A DNA stretch of 64,000 nt from NCBI RefSeq assembly GCF_024166365.1, contig NC_064825.1, positions 104,794,480-104,858,479 of the forward strand, written 5' to 3'. Numbering within the stretch: position 1 is the stretch's first letter; each line of letters begins with the position of its first letter. The notes below the pieces were generated by a model. That model made no database searches. It was not told the DNA's origin and was given only the letters and a program-made list of their open reading frames with translations. The position numbers and the translations under genes are program-made. Positions 22,854 through 34,668 of the stretch are shown in pieces. The DNA is from Elephas maximus indicus (Eukaryota; Chordata; Mammalia; Proboscidea; Elephantidae).

Positions 22854-22934
22854 AAAAAAAGAAAAAAAAAATGGTACAAATAGTTTTCATTAGACTACTA
22901 ACCTAAAGGTTGGTGACTTGAACCCACCCAACAG
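22784..22934. repeat. Perfect 63-bp inverted repeat with 25-base A-rich loop
   Basis: 22,784-22,846 and 22,872-22,934 are exact reverse complements over 63 bases, separated by an A-rich 25-base spacer. The left arm is the head of an old AfroSINE. The right-arm duplicate (34,085-34,280) has the SINE but no second arm, so the fold-back was added later to this copy. RNA or single-stranded DNA from here would form a long hairpin. Confidence 0.95.
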
Positions 22935-22944
22935 GGACCTAAGC

Positions 22945-22987
22945 CAAAAAAACCAAACCCAGTGCCGTCAAGTCGATTCCGACTCTC
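22945..22987 (-). mobile_element. AfroSINE tail fragment
   Basis: About 45 bases of SINE tail (aaaccaaacccagtgccgtc, then aagtcgattccgactct), flanked by cagggaccta at 22,932-22,941 and 22,987-22,996. The repeat suggests a very short insertion or a templated patch. Confidence 0.6.
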
Positions 22988-23095
22988 AGGGACCTACTTA
23001 CTTTTAATAACAAATTTAAGGTGGGTTAGAAATAATATTTGGATGGGGTAGCAATGTGTTATTAACTGACAAAAAACAAAACAAAACAAAAAAAA

Positions 23096-23254
23096 GTATT
23101 TATCCGTTACCTTCGAGCTGATGTAGACTCATAAAGACCCTACAGGACAGAGTAGATCTGCTCCAAAGGGTTTCCAAGGAGTGCCTGGTGTATTTGAATG
23201 GCCAACCTTTTTGTTAACAGCTGTAGCTCTTAACCACTATACCACCACGGCCCC
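23096..23254 (-). mobile_element. AfroSINE, shared by both arms
   Basis: Tail cgagctgatgtagactcata, head ccactataccaccacggccc. The duplicate is at 33,830-33,990 (+). Confidence 0.88.
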
Positions 23255-23539
23255 AAATAAGTATATAAGTAGTTCTAAATTCTTGTTCTAAATTCTCCTG
23301 AGAGGGAAGTTGGGAAATTCTCAGAGGAAGTACAGAGACTGGCATAGTTCAAATCCTTAAGTGTTTTTTGAATCCAATTTTATGCCTCCCTGAGTTATGG
23401 TGAGAGTCTTCTTGAAGCCTTTGTTGATAGATGAATGTTAAAGAAGGGTCATGCTAACTACGTAGGTAGGTAAGGTTTTGAATGGCAGATAACACGGGGT
23501 CAAGGTCGAGAGCAATACTTGAGGCCAGATACTTGAATT

Positions 23540-23760
23540 AGATCTTCTGACCTGCTCCTCACTAACTATACGTCCTGAGGTAAAAGGCTAACTCTCTCTT
23601 TTTCTCAATTTTCCTATATGTAAAATAGAAGGAATAACCTTCCTACAGTATATAGTTCTTTTAAAAAAATATTAAATGAGGTAATTTACATGAAGTGCTT
23701 TGCACAGTGCCTAGCATATAAGAATATAAAAAGCAATCAATTAATATTAGTTTTTGATCA
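23540..23760 (+). mobile_element. MIR SINE, old
   Basis: MIR core order: tcaattttcctatatgtaaa, attaaatgaggtaatttaca, then gtgctttgcacagtgcctag. The inverted duplicate is at about 33,370-33,560. A further MIR-like stretch lies at about 24,630-24,760. Confidence 0.7.
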
Positions 23761-24989
23761 TTGTATATAATAATAATGTTTAACCTTTACATAGAACTTT
23801 ATAATTTATGAAACATTTTCGTATCTCCTGTGGGGAAAGTAGGCTTAATTCCTTTAGTTCTTCGTTTTCTCAGGACTCACGCTGAGATCACAAAAGTGGA
23901 GGTAGAGGTAAGAAAGAGATATGAAAAGGGTATGGATACCAGTGGGCAGTAGAGATCTTTTGGGGGTGGGCAATGCTGACCAATAAGGTAGAAAACAGTG
24001 GGATTGAAGGGGAGGACATCAGCGAGTGAGAACCCTCATAAGTAAATCTATATGTAGGTGTCAGAAAATTAGATTTGACATTCACATTAAAACATTAATC
24101 ATATGACAAATTCTGCCTCTACCTACTCAATGCCAAAATTAACCCCTAATTCTGGTGGTGGGGGTGGTGATGTGCGTGTGTGGGTGTGTGCATGTGTGCA
24201 TGTGTGTGTGAAATATCTTATAATCACTTCGATAAAGAATAATAATAAAAAGATAGATTCATGCTGGTGGTTAAAAACCTTGCAGATGAATGAGAGAAAA
24301 ATGTGTCCTCATCTGTTTTTATAAGTACTTGTTTTGGTGTGGCACAGATACAGCCTCATAGAAAGTACACTGTAAATTTAATAGTCACAGTTATATGTTA
24401 TGGACTTTCACAAGCAGTAAACATACCCTACTCATAAAAATTTCAATAAAAGTAGTTGATATAGATTGTGCACCTACTTTGGGCCAATTGCAGAGCTAGT
24501 AGCCTTACCACTCTCACAGCCATACTTCAAGCTAATTGTCCACATTTGACAGAAAATAGTTGAGAAGTTCAGACGTTGAACACATTTTATAGAATTACCT
24601 TTGTTAGCTCTTTACTTCACTGTGAGACTAGGGTTACAAACCACTGACTAACATCAGAAAACTTCCTTACCCTCTTCTTAGCTTAGTTATTTCATCTACT
24701 AAATAAGGATAATAATAGTGTATGACTCAATATTGATACAAGGATTAAATGTGCCTGGCATTTCAAAGGCACCAAAGTAAAAATTAGCCGTATTAATCAC
24801 GGCATCTGTACGTGAGGTTGTCTCAATAAAGGGCAACAATGTCTTTCATGGAGTGAAGTCCAAAACTTTGGAATAATTTTTACTCTTCTTTCTTTCTGAC
24901 ACCCCACATCAAGTCCATCAGCAGATACTACTGCAACTACCTTCATCATACATCTCCCTCCACTAAGCCCGTCCTGGTGCAAATCACCA
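23761..24989. other. Non-coding part of the left arm
   Basis: It has a (TG)n-like stretch at 24,172-24,208. It is matched inverted by 32,083-33,360. The similar short open frames seen in both arms (24,797-24,982 and 32,107-32,298) are the same non-coding sequence read twice, without a domain. Confidence 0.6.
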
Positions 24990-25680
24990 TCACGTTTCTG
25001 CTGAATGGTTACAATATTCTCCTAACTAACCATCTCCCTGCTTCTACTATTGCCGCTCTATAGTCTATTCCCCACTCAGTAGCCAGAACAATCAATTCTA
25101 AGATTCAGTCAGGCCATGCCACTTTGCTGTGCAAAACCTTTCAATGACTTTGTTTTTCACTTAGAATAAATTCATACCCCTTAAAATGATCTACAAAGCA
25201 CTATAAAAACTGCCACTTATCAATTCTTGTTCATTCCACTCAGCCACACTGACCTCCTTTAGACAATGATGCCAACCACATTCCCTCCTCAGAGTGTTTT
25301 CACTTACTGATTTTTTTTCTCTGGAATGTTCTTTCCTTAAATGTCTTCTTGCATCCTTCTTCACTTCTTTCTAGTCTAGTTTACATGTTCCCTTCTCAAT
25401 GAAGCCTTCTGTGACTACCTTATAGAAAATAACACCCCACCCCCAGATTCCGTATATCCATTACCCTCCTTAATTTTCCCCATAGCAGATATTATGATCT
25501 GAAATACTATCTACTTTCTGTTTTATTTGCTTATTTTCTGTCTTCCCTTACTAGAATGTACACTACAGAGTGTAGAGACTTTACCTGTTTGTTCACTGCT
25601 ATCTTTCAACTTTCTAGAGTGTTGGGCACATAGTAGATGATTCATAAATATTTAGTAAATGACTTATTAAATGGAGCTTA
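24990..25680 (+). mobile_element. L2 LINE 3' end, old
   Basis: The C-terminal/3' UTR words of L2 are in order: caggccatgccactttgctg, caatgactttgtttttcac, ccttctcaatgaagccttct, gttgggcacatagtagatga and aaatatttagtaaatgac. The inner end of the left arm falls inside its first 30 bases. Confidence 0.8.
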
Positions 25681-26506
25681 AAGCTATATTTCATTAGGTA
25701 ATCCTTCTCCCCAGACTCTACAGGTTTTATTTTCATTAATAAGAATGTTCATTTTGTCTAATTTTGTGTGGATGTGGAGTTTGGCAGACTGATAAAATGT
25801 CCCTTAGTATTATATCTTGTTTCTGTTTGACTTCAAAATCTCAAAAGGAGATTTTATAAGTGATTAAAACTACCCCTCCCAAATAAAATAAAACAGAAAA
25901 ACTCAGGATGCAATAACACACAGAGAAAGAGAATCTGGATTTTTGTGAGTTTTTCAGCTTACTTTCTGAGTAATTCTAATATACAAAGACAAATACATTC
26001 CCAAAAAAGATAACATCATGGCTCTCATAGAAATTTAAAATGAACACATGGCAAAGCTTTTATTTAACACATTAATTAATGAATGAACCAGGAATATGTT
26101 GTAATCCATTTAAAGGAGAATCCAGTGTAGCACATTTGTTCAATCAGGAATGTGTAATGAATTTACAAATAGATGCAAAACTGCTTTATCCACAATGATT
26201 GAGGGAAATCAATTGAACCTCCATCAGACAACATTTTCAGTTTTATGGACAGGAATTATTTGTATTATCAGTTTTCTATAACTCAAAGAGTTATAAAATA
26301 GCTCAAAGACAGTGAAAGGCATAAGCCTCACAGAATCATGTAGCCCCAAGCGGAGTGCTATAGATAATGCTTAGCTTTCATTGAAGATCGCCAGTAATCT
26401 TTTTATATTTCAAAGTCTTTCAAAGTTTTTTTCTCACAGAAGTTAAATTTCTTTAGCAGCTATACATCAAAAGAAGTAGAGATTATTTTTAAATAACATA
26501 AAATTA
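25681..26506. other. Spacer between the arms, no gene recognised
   Basis: AT-rich, short open frames, no repeat that I can name. Confidence 0.45.
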
Positions 26507-26640
26507 TATAAGTGCTATGGCTGCTAACCAAGAGATTGGTGGTTTGAATCCACCAGGCGCTCTTTGGAAACGCTATCGGACAGTTCTACTCTGTCCTATA
26601 GGGTTGCTATGAGTCGGAATTGGCTCAACGGCAATGGGAA
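26507..26640 (+). mobile_element. AfroSINE, 5'-truncated
   Basis: ataagtgctatggctgctaa, body, tail ctatgagtcggaattggctc. It looks young. Confidence 0.92.
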
Positions 26641-27478
26641 TGGGGTTAAAATTGCATAAAGGGAGAACTGTTTTTCCATTTATTTCTATTATTTACAAAG
26701 GAAAAGTGCAAACTTTCTATATCCATTGGAGTCTTCACAAGAAACAGCATACTCAAAATGGCAGATTAAAAAAATTTAAAGAAGATTATTTATCGAGGTA
26801 TGAAAAAGTTTGAGGGGAATTAATTAGGGATGATGGATAAAGCATTCCAGGCCTAGGTACCAGGAGGAAACCATTACCACAATTATGGCTGAGGGAATGA
26901 GTGTGAGAAATGATTCCAAAAGGAAATATGAGAGTAGGAGACTCCTACCCAACAAGTCCTGTCACCCTAGTTTAAGGTACCCTGTTACTGATAAACCACG
27001 GAGGGACCCAGGAGAATAAACCCTGACATTCTTTTCTTCCCACCCTGTCCTCTAACATTGATCTAGTACTTCCTGTTGACCAGAGAAGAAGGAGGCCTGG
27101 TTGAGCAAAACCATGGAAGCCCGCCATGGAGGAGAAGAGTGAGAATAGATCTGAAGAGCTGAGAGGAGTATATCTTGCTCACTTTCCATCACTTTATTAA
27201 ATTGTTTTTCTAGGTAAGATGGTGAGCACTCCTATTTTGGAAAAGAGAGAACACAGGAGAAATAAGTAAATTGTCTTCCAACTTAAATTTGTATGCTTAA
27301 TGTTTATTGACCTCCACTCTGGGTCAAACATTAAAGTAGATCTGGGGATAAAGAGGTGAAGAAGGCAGATACAGCTTTCCTTCTCTGTGGCTCATTTAAA
27401 GGGTTTTTGAATGGAAGAGTGAGGTGATTTGGTCTTAATCTGTATATCAACAGTATATAAAACAAGAACTAAGAGTTG
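26641..27478. other. Intergenic, no gene recognised
   Basis: Nothing nameable apart from a weak MIR-like stretch at about 27,290-27,400. Confidence 0.4.
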
Positions 27479-27779
27479 GTTAGAAGCCATAGCTCTTAAC
27501 CACTGCCCTACCAGGGCCCCTCGTATACAGGTATATATATACTTATATATGTGTGTGCTTCTATGTGTATGTGTTGTTTTTGTTGTGTGCTGTGGGGTTG
27601 ATTTTTACTCATAGTGACCCTATATGACACAGTAGAACTGCCCCATAGGGTTTCCTAGGCTGAAATCGTTATGAGAGCAGATGGCGAGGACTTTTCTCCC
27701 ACACAGTGACTCATAGGTTTGAACTGCCAATATTTCGGTTAGCAGCCAAGTGCTTAACTGTTGTGACACCAGGGCTCCA
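27479..27779 (-). mobile_element. Two AfroSINE pieces split by a TA/TG microsatellite
   Basis: A head-only piece is at 27,479-27,521 (ttaaccactgccctaccagg). A longer diverged copy runs 27,577-27,779, with the insert-bearing middle cctaggctgaaatcgttatg and head gtgacaccagggctcc. Between them is ATATATAC/TGTG-rich sequence. Confidence 0.75.
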
Positions 27780-28100
27780 CACCCACACATAGATGAGTTC
27801 CCTAACATTTCTTGCTGGCGGAGAAGGAATTAGGTTTATTACATGATGAGATCCCTCTGTCTGGATATCCTCCAGCAAATGCCCAGTGACCACTTGTCAC
27901 AAGATGTTGTAGATGGCATTCCAGCACCAATAGAAAAAGCTGGATTAGACAGCCTCAGTGGTTCTAATCTTTTTGTAAAATAGAAATTACGTTTTTTTCT
28001 CTTCTTGTACACCGTAAAGGAAAAGAGTTTGTATTTTTAAAATGCTTTGGTCTTATTTGCAAATCCAAAATCTCATGACCCTGCTATTAAAAATGTTGTC

Positions 28101-28107
28101 TTTACAG
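28101..28107 (+). promoter_or_regulatory. Candidate splice acceptor of the OR coding exon
   Basis: tttacag, preceded by ttgtc, 37 bases before the ATG at 28,145. This fits the usual OR gene plan, in which a non-coding 5' exon joins just upstream of the start codon. The 5' exon itself is not identified. Confidence 0.5.
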
Positions 28108-28144
28108 GATAATCGCAATTTCTGTGTCCATCATCAGCACTGAA

Positions 28145-29077
28145 ATGAAAGAAAACAGGATGAATGTGACTGATTTAATTCTAATAGGACTTACACAGAA
28201 TCCTCAGATGAAGAGAATTCTAGTTGTTGTGTTGTTTATCACCTACATTGTCACCGTCTCAGGAAACCTGCTCATTGTGGTCACCATAATCTGCAGTCAG
28301 ACATTGAAATCCCCAATGTATTTCTTCCTGGCCTTCTTATCTTTGATAGATGCCTGCTACTCCTCTTCCATAATTCCTAAAATGCTAGCTGACTTGCTCT
28401 CTGAGACAAAAACCATCTCCTTCAATGGCTGCATGACACAGATCTTTATTGAACATTTCTTAGGTGGTTCTGAGGTTGCCCTCCTTGGGGTCATGGCCCA
28501 TGACCATTATGTGGCCATCTGTAGACCTCTGCACTATGTGACCATCATGAACCACCATGTATGCTGCCTTTTGGTCAGGGTGTCTTGGACAGTGGGTTTT
28601 CTCCACTCTATCGAACAGATTCTTGTCACTTTCTGGCTCCCATTCTGTGGCCCCAACATTATGGATCACTTCATGTGTGACGTCTTTCCACTGATACAAC
28701 TTGCCTGCACAGACACTTTCCTTGTTGGTCTCTTGATTGCTGCCAATGGCGGGGTAATCTGTGTAATAACCTTTGCAATGTTGTCGATATCCTATGTTGC
28801 CATCCTATATCACCTGAAGACTCAGAGCTCTGCAGGGAGGAAAAAGGCCCTCTTTACCTGTGGTTCCCACATCACTGTTGTTGTCTTGTTCTTTGTGCCC
28901 TGTATTTTTATGTATATGCGACCAGTAGCCACCTTCTCCATGGATAAAGCCATAACTGTATTCTATACTCTTGTCACTCCCATGTTAAACCCCATTATCT
29001 ACACAGTAAGGAATGCAGAAGTAAAAACTAACATCGAAATGTTATTGACAAGAAATGTAATTTCAGATCATAAATGA
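28145..29077 (+). CDS. Olfactory receptor, OR4 family (OR4C-like), intact
   Basis: A 310-residue class A odorant receptor expected in the ciliary membrane of olfactory neurons, coupling to Golf. The ATG at 28,145 (MKENRMNVTD) fits OR4 N-termini; the frame is open further upstream but only through a non-ATG codon. Seen in order: glycosylation site N7 (NVT), helix 1 GN (residues 40-41), PMYFFLAFLSLID (57-69), C96 and C178 for the loop disulphide, AICRPLHY (124-131), SY in helix 5 (216-217), KALFTCGSH (234-242) in helix 6 and PMLNPIIYTVRN (279-290) in helix 7. The frame is complete and the length normal. Oddity: the DRY motif is DHY (His121, codon 28,505-28,507), and MAYD is MAHD. Coupling could be altered, or the gene may be drifting. 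It lies in the spacer of a large inverted duplication. The OR4 family is clear; the subfamily is a judgement from wording. Confidence 0.95.
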   Translation: MKENRMNVTDLILIGLTQNPQMKRILVVVLFITYIVTVSGNLLIVVTIICSQTLKSPMYFFLAFLSLIDACYSSSIIPKMLADLLSETKTISFNGCMTQIFIEHFLGGSEVALLGVMAHDHYVAICRPLHYVTIMNHHVCCLLVRVSWTVGFLHSIEQILVTFWLPFCGPNIMDHFMCDVFPLIQLACTDTFLVGLLIAANGGVICVITFAMLSISYVAILYHLKTQSSAGRKKALFTCGSHITVVVLFFVPCIFMYMRPVATFSMDKAITVFYTLVTPMLNPIIYTVRNAEVKTNIEMLLTRNVISDHK

Positions 29078-29162
29078 CCCAATATGAAGATTTTATTTCT
29101 ATCATAATCTTTACATTTTTGTTTTATGTTACATACATGTATGTGTAAAAATGTATATGTTT

Positions 29163-29174
29163 TTGTGTGTGTGC

Positions 29175-29216
<42 letters not shown>
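29163..29216 (+). repeat. (TG)n(TA)n microsatellite
   Basis: TGTG/CGTG then about 17 TA units, 90 bases after the OR stop codon, so probably in the 3' UTR. Confidence 0.9.
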
Positions 29217-29219
<3 letters not shown>

Positions 29220-29349
29220 GCTCTTTCTCACCTATATCACTTAACTTCCATAGAACCTTTGTGCAAGGATGACATGGAGGTGGTTTCTGACCTCCTCTAT
29301 CTTCACAAGGAGGAAGAAGAATCAAAATTAGCAACCCAAGCCTAATTCC

Positions 29350-30035
29350 TTGCAGAAGTCAGACATGCCTCCTCTCTCCACCATCTTTACTAATTCTGAC
29401 ACCAACTGCCCCTCCTATGGCACTCTCTACTTCTCTGCTGAGTTCAATAATTCATTGCAATGGCCACATAGAACTCACAGACAATACCTGCTATTATGGT
29501 GTTTATTAGGGAAGTAACAGTTACAATTCAGACCCAAGGACATTCAAGATACAATTCTTCCATAAGAACAGCCTCTTTCCAGCTGTGCTGAAAGGAACAC
29601 CTCTCCCTGGTCCTAGACATATACCCAAAGGCACTCAACTTTCTCCATTGGCCTGGAAGCCCACCGGGTAGTTGCCTGCTGCTGGGTGTCTCCTGCTGCT
29701 GGTTTTCTCCTACTGGGTCTTTTCTGCCACTGCTTCTCACCATCTTCAGGGTTACAGCTCACTCTCTCTGTTGGTCTCCTACTTCCAGGAGCTTCTCAGC
29801 ACAGGGACCCCGGGTCCAAAGGGCATGCTGGTTCCTGGCTGTTCTTCCTTGGCAGTGGTGGGATCTTCTCTTTTCACCCTCTGGGGTGGCTGATTTCAAG
29901 CCCAGCAGGATGGCAAAACTGACCAATCCCTTTGGTGGACCATAATTACCCTACCACTCAGTCGCACCCAATCACTTGGGTGGGTATTAGAAGACCATGG
30001 CTATAAAGTCATCACAAAAGTCATCCATCACACCA
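29350..30035 (-). mobile_element. Probable LTR fossil, family unresolved
   Basis: On the minus strand it runs from a tgtgatggatgacttttgtg end, through a ctttggacccggggtccctg stretch also seen in the MaLR-like LTRs, to an aataaacaccataat polyadenylation-like signal and a gttctatgtggccattgc end. The size and signal order fit an LTR. Old and non-coding; a non-LTR origin is possible. Confidence 0.45.
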
Positions 30036-30749
30036 CACTTTGCAACAATTGTTGTGATTTTACAGACGAAGAGAAATAAAGTTAAAAGAGGCTAAATGAT
30101 CAGCCCAAAGTCCGAGTCAGTGCTATTTGGATTGTTTTAATTGTTTTAATTCCAAATCCCATGCTCTTTTAACCATTTCAGAAGGTATCAGAATCAAAGG
30201 CAGCATTTATATCAAAGCCTTTCTTGTTTTGTTACAAAATTGAAAATTCTCTTCTCTTATTGCAGAGTTGTATAACAGACCTGCACGTGTAAGCTGCTGG
30301 CACTCAGAACCTGTATTGCCTACTGGTATCCAGGACAGTGCAGAATACAGTTTAGAAAGAAAATACTTGCTAACACTCTCAGTACACTGTCAATATACAA
30401 ATGTTTAAAATTATATGGGTTTCTTGTTCTGTTGAGTAAAGTTTGACAGTAATAAAAATTAATTGCATTTAAACCTATGTGAAATTTTAAAGTGTTCTTT
30501 GGTGGTCACAATGACCATACAAAACTGAAATTTAGTTACTGTTATTATTTTACAGATAGAAAAATGGGTGGGGTTGTAAAATTTAAATAATTAGATCATA
30601 GAACAAATAAGTCAACCTTGAGCCCAAATATTCTCTCTTCACATCCTGTGAACTTTTCATTATATGTATACTTCTTTGGTGCTGGTACTTATGGTCTGTT
30701 TTTTTAAAACTGTTTTTTTTTTTTTTTTTATATTGTATGTCATACTTCT
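30036..30749. other. Intergenic, no gene recognised
   Basis: It has a MIR-like stretch at about 30,050-30,180 (gattttacagacgaagaga, then ccatgctcttttaaccattt) and a T-run at 30,713-30,729. No gene. Confidence 0.45.
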
Positions 30750-30868
30750 TGCCGTTGAGTTGATGCTGTACTCTTAGCGACAGACCAAAGAGCGACTGAT
30801 GCATTTTAACTGCTGAACTTTTGGTTAGCAGCCAAACTCCTCTTAACTACTACTCCACCAGGGCTCCA
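30750..30868 (-). mobile_element. AfroSINE with internal loss
   Basis: Tail gccgttgagttgatgctgta, then directly ttaactgctgaacttttgg and the head ccaccagggctcc. The middle of the element is missing. Confidence 0.85.
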
Positions 30869-30917
30869 TATGTGGTAGGAAGTGACATTTTATTGGATAC
30901 AAAATCATTTAAAAAAA

Positions 30918-31072
30918 CAAACAGATTGCCGTCTGGCCAATTTGGACTCATAGAGACTCTATAGGACAGATTAGAGCTGCCCCACAGCATTTCCAAGGAG
31001 TGGCTGGAGGATTCAAACTGCTGACCTTTTGGTTAGCAGCTGTATCTCTTAACCACTGGGCCACCAGGACTC
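30918..31072 (-). mobile_element. AfroSINE
   Basis: Tail gtctggccaatttggactca, head ggccaccaggactcc. Full length, moderately diverged. Confidence 0.9.
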
Positions 31073-31647
31073 CTTAGTGGTAATTAAGTGCAGATTTTTT
31101 TCAAAAGCACATGGTAACATAACAATTTCACTATTAAAATTTGGCTATATAATTAGTTACTGGACTCTAACATTGTTAAGTATGTATCTGAGACTCCTCT
31201 GGCAAACTGCTTTCAGAGATGGCTTAAGCATAAGGCTTATAAGAAAAGAGAAATCATTACTCCTCAGTTGCTCAAAGGAAGATTTCTCAGCTAAACAACT
31301 TACCTAAGTCATAAGAGTTTGTTGCAAATAACTTCTGATTCTTTTCAAAAATGAAGTCTGCTACCACAAGACAAATGTATGTCATAGTTGTCTTTATAGC
31401 TACCTGTTTCGACAGAGAGTTCCATCTCATGGGTATCATATGTTTTACTGAAGAAGTCAGAGGACCCTATGATGTAACAACATTTAGCAAGGCTGTTATG
31501 ATTCTGAAACACAATGGTGGTTAAGAATATCAGCTTCAGGATTAGTGGACATGGGTTTTCTTTCTCACTGTGCCACCATCTCATTGTCTGATCTTAAACA
31601 GGTCTCACTATTTCTATAGGCAGTTCACTTCGGTAACTTAGAAAGTG
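31073..31647. other. Intergenic, no gene recognised
   Basis: AT-rich, short frames, nothing nameable. Confidence 0.4.
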
Positions 31648-32082
31648 TCTTAGTAATCTAGTGCTGCTATAAAAGAAATACCCGAAGTGGATAGCTTCAA
31701 TAAAGAGAAATTTATTCTCTCACAGTCTAGTAAGCTGAAAGCCCAAAATTCAGGGCGTCAACTCCAGGGGAAGGTTTTCTCTGTCAACACTGGAGGAAGG
31801 TCCTTGTCATCAATCTTCTCCTGGGCTAGGAGCTTCTCTGACAGGAACCCCGGGTCCAAAAGTCATGCTCTGCTCCCGGCACTGCTTTCTTGCTGGTATG
31901 AGTTCCCTCACTCTCTGCTTGCTTCCCTTTCCTTTCATCTCTTGTAAGATAAAATGTTGTCAGGTCACACCCCAGGGAAACTCCCTTTACATCGAATCAC
32001 AGATGTGACCTGAAGAAGGGTGTTACATCACACACTAATCTTCTTTTACCACAGGTAGAGATTATGATTTATAACACATAGG
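31648..32082 (-). mobile_element. LTR fossil, MaLR type
   Basis: Same family as 149-667: gtcttagtaatctagtgctg at one end, with gacaggaaccccgggtccaa in the middle. The inner end of the right duplication arm abuts it at 32,083. Confidence 0.6.
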
Positions 32083-33829
32083 ATATTGTAACAATTCAGC
32101 AGAAATGTGATGGTGGTTTGCACCAGGATGGGAGTAGCAGAAGTAAATATGATGGTAGCTTTAATAGTACCTGCTGATGGACTTGATGTGGGGTGTCATA
32201 AAGAAAGAAGACTAAAAATTATTCCAAAGTTTTGGATTTCACCCTCTGAAAGACAGTGTTGCCCTTTATTGAGACAACTTCACATACAGATGCCATGATT
32301 AACACGGCTAACTTTACTTGACTGCTTTTCAAATGCCAGGTGCATTTAATCCTTGTATCAATATTGGGTCATACGCTATTATTATCTTTATTTAGTAGAT
32401 GAAATAACTTAGAGAGAGGGTAAGGAAGTTTTTTGATATTAGTCAATAGGTCATAACCCTAGACTTACACTGAAATAAAGCTAACAAAGGTAATTCTGTA
32501 AAATGTGTTTAACCTCTGAACGTTTCAACTATTTCCTGTCAAATGAGGGCAACTAGCTTGAAGTATGCCTGTGAGAGTGACTAGACTACTAGCTCTGCAA
32601 CTGGCCCAAAGTAGGTGTATAATCAATGTCAACTACTTTTATTCCTATTGAAATTTTTAAGAGTAGGGTATGTTTACTGCGTGTGAAAGTGGATAACATA
32701 TGACTATGACTATTAAAATTATAGTGATCTCTCTGTGAGGCTGTATCTGTGCCACCCAAAAACACCTAGTTATAAAAAATGAGGGCACATTTTTCTCTCA
32801 TTTACCTGCACTCTTTTTTTCCTTCTTCTTCTTCTTTATGCAAGGTTTTTAACCACCCAGTGTAAATGTTTTTTTTTCTTCTTTGTCAAAGTGATTACAA
32901 GCTATTTCACACACACACACACACAAACACTCACACATCACCACCAACGCCACCACCAATATCACCATAATGAGTGGTTAATTTTGGCATTGAGTAGATA
33001 GAGGCAAAATTTGTCACATGATTAGTGTTTTAATGTGAATGTCACATCTAATTTTCTGACATCAATATATAGATTTACTTACAAGGGTTCGCACTCACTG
33101 ATTCCCTCCCTTACAATCCCACTTTTTTCTACCTAATTGCTCAGCATTCCCCACCCCCAAAAGATCTCTACTGTCCACTGGTCTCCATCACCTTCTCATA
33201 CCTCTTTCTTTTCTCTACTTCCATTTTTGTGATCTCATACTGAGTCCTGAGAAAATGAAGGAGTGAAGAAATTAAGCCTACTTTCTCCATAGTAGATATG
33301 AAAATGATTCATAAATTACAAAGTTCTATGTAAAGGTTAGACATTATTATTACATGCAATGATCAAAAACTAATATTAATTGATTGCTTTTTATATTCTT
33401 ATATGCTAGGCACTGTGCAAAACACTTCACTTAAATTACCTCTTTTTTTTTTTTTTAAAGCACTGTATATAGTAGGAAAGTTATTCCTTCTATTTTACAT
33501 ATTGAAAAATTGAGACAATGAAGGAGTTAGTCTTTTACCCCAGGACATATAGTTAGTGAGGAGCAGGTCTGAAGACCTAACTCAAGTCCCTCTAGCCTCA
33601 AGTCATTCTCTTGACCTTGACTGCTTGTTATTTCTCATGTAAAAACTTGCAGTTAGCATGACTCTTCTTTAATATTCATCTCTCAACAAAGGCTTTAAGA
33701 AGACTCTCATCCTAACTCACGGAGCCATAAGAATGGATTCAAAAAACACTTCAGGATTTGAACTCTGCCTCTGTTTTTACTTCCTCTGAGAATCTCCCAT
33801 CTTCCCTTTAGGAGAATTTAAAACTACTA

Positions 33830-33990
33830 ATATACTGGTGGCACAGTGGTTAAGAGCTACAGCTGTTAGCAAAAAGGTTGCTGGTTCAAATCCACCAGCC
33901 ACTCCTTGGAAACCATATGGAGCAGTCCTCCTCTGTCATGTAGGGTCTTTATGAGCCAAAATCGACTCAAAGGCAATGGGTATATACTTA
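33830..33990 (+). mobile_element. AfroSINE, shared by both arms
   Basis: Duplicate of 23,096-23,254: ctggtggcacagtggttaag head, gagccaaaatcgactcaaag tail. Confidence 0.88.
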
Positions 33991-34084
33991 TTTATTTCAA
34001 GTCAGCTAATAACACATTATTACCCCTGTCAAAATAGTATTTCTAACCGGCCCTAAATTTGTTATTAAAACTGAGTAGTTCCCT

Positions 34085-34280
34085 GGGTGGCATAAACAGT
34101 TTTCATTTGACTACTAACCAAAGGTTGGTGGTTTGAACCTACTCAACAGCTCCATGGAAGATAGGTTCAGTGACCTGCTTCTGTAAAGACTACAGACAAG
34201 AAACCCCTGTTCAGAAGTTCTACTCTGTAATATATGGGGTCACCATGAGGCCAATCAATCTGATGGCAATAGGTTCAATT
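34085..34280 (+). mobile_element. AfroSINE, old long form, shared by both arms
   Basis: Duplicate of 22,645-22,853; head ccctgggtggcataaacagt, tail caccatgaggccaatcaatc. It lacks the hairpin present in the other arm. Confidence 0.85.
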
Positions 34281-34668
34281 TTTATCTTTTGTATCATATA
34301 TTGAGCACTTAGTATTTACAAGCAAATTTCACATTTAAACTCAAATAACTCCATAAGTACGTTATTCCTAATTCATAGATGGGAGAGGTGAAGCTCAGAA
34401 TGTTTCATTTCACTTGTCCAGTGTGGTGTAACTACTAAGCAGTAGAATTAAAAACCAGCTTATTCTGTTTCAGTTCCATTATGTTCTCTATCTAACTTAA
34501 GATTTCTCCAAAATCAGAAGTCTCTGAAAAGAGTTGGACCATGTTTCCTACTGAGCAGAGTAATACCCTACTCATATTACATTATAATGAGAATTTTCTA
34601 GAATCTAAGTACATGGAGGCTAGAATATGATCTATAAATAAATAAGTAGATAGATGATAGATGACGGT

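Larger units (their letters stand above)
16541..25017 (+). repeat. Inverted segmental duplication, left arm
   Basis: This reads as the reverse complement of 32,083-37,689, over an RTE, LTRs, SINEs, MIRs and microsatellites in the same order. The arm is longer than its partner because about 2.5 kb (19,272-21,769) has no counterpart there. It also carries AfroSINEs the other arm lacks (17,421-17,595; 18,784-18,900; 22,945-22,987). Part of it (19,739-22,151) is also matched by 1-2,518. The inner end is at aatattgtaaccattcagca-type sequence (25,017), the outer end near cagcaatatttgg (16,541). Confidence 0.88.

Noticed and set aside
28460-28699. Antisense open frames inside the OR genes (28,460-28,699 and 61,254-61,445)
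   Set aside because: Shadows of the real receptor frames on the other strand.
24797-32298. Similar 60-codon frames in both duplication arms, as a possible conserved small protein
   Set aside because: The likeness comes from DNA duplication. The frames lack domains and their ends differ.
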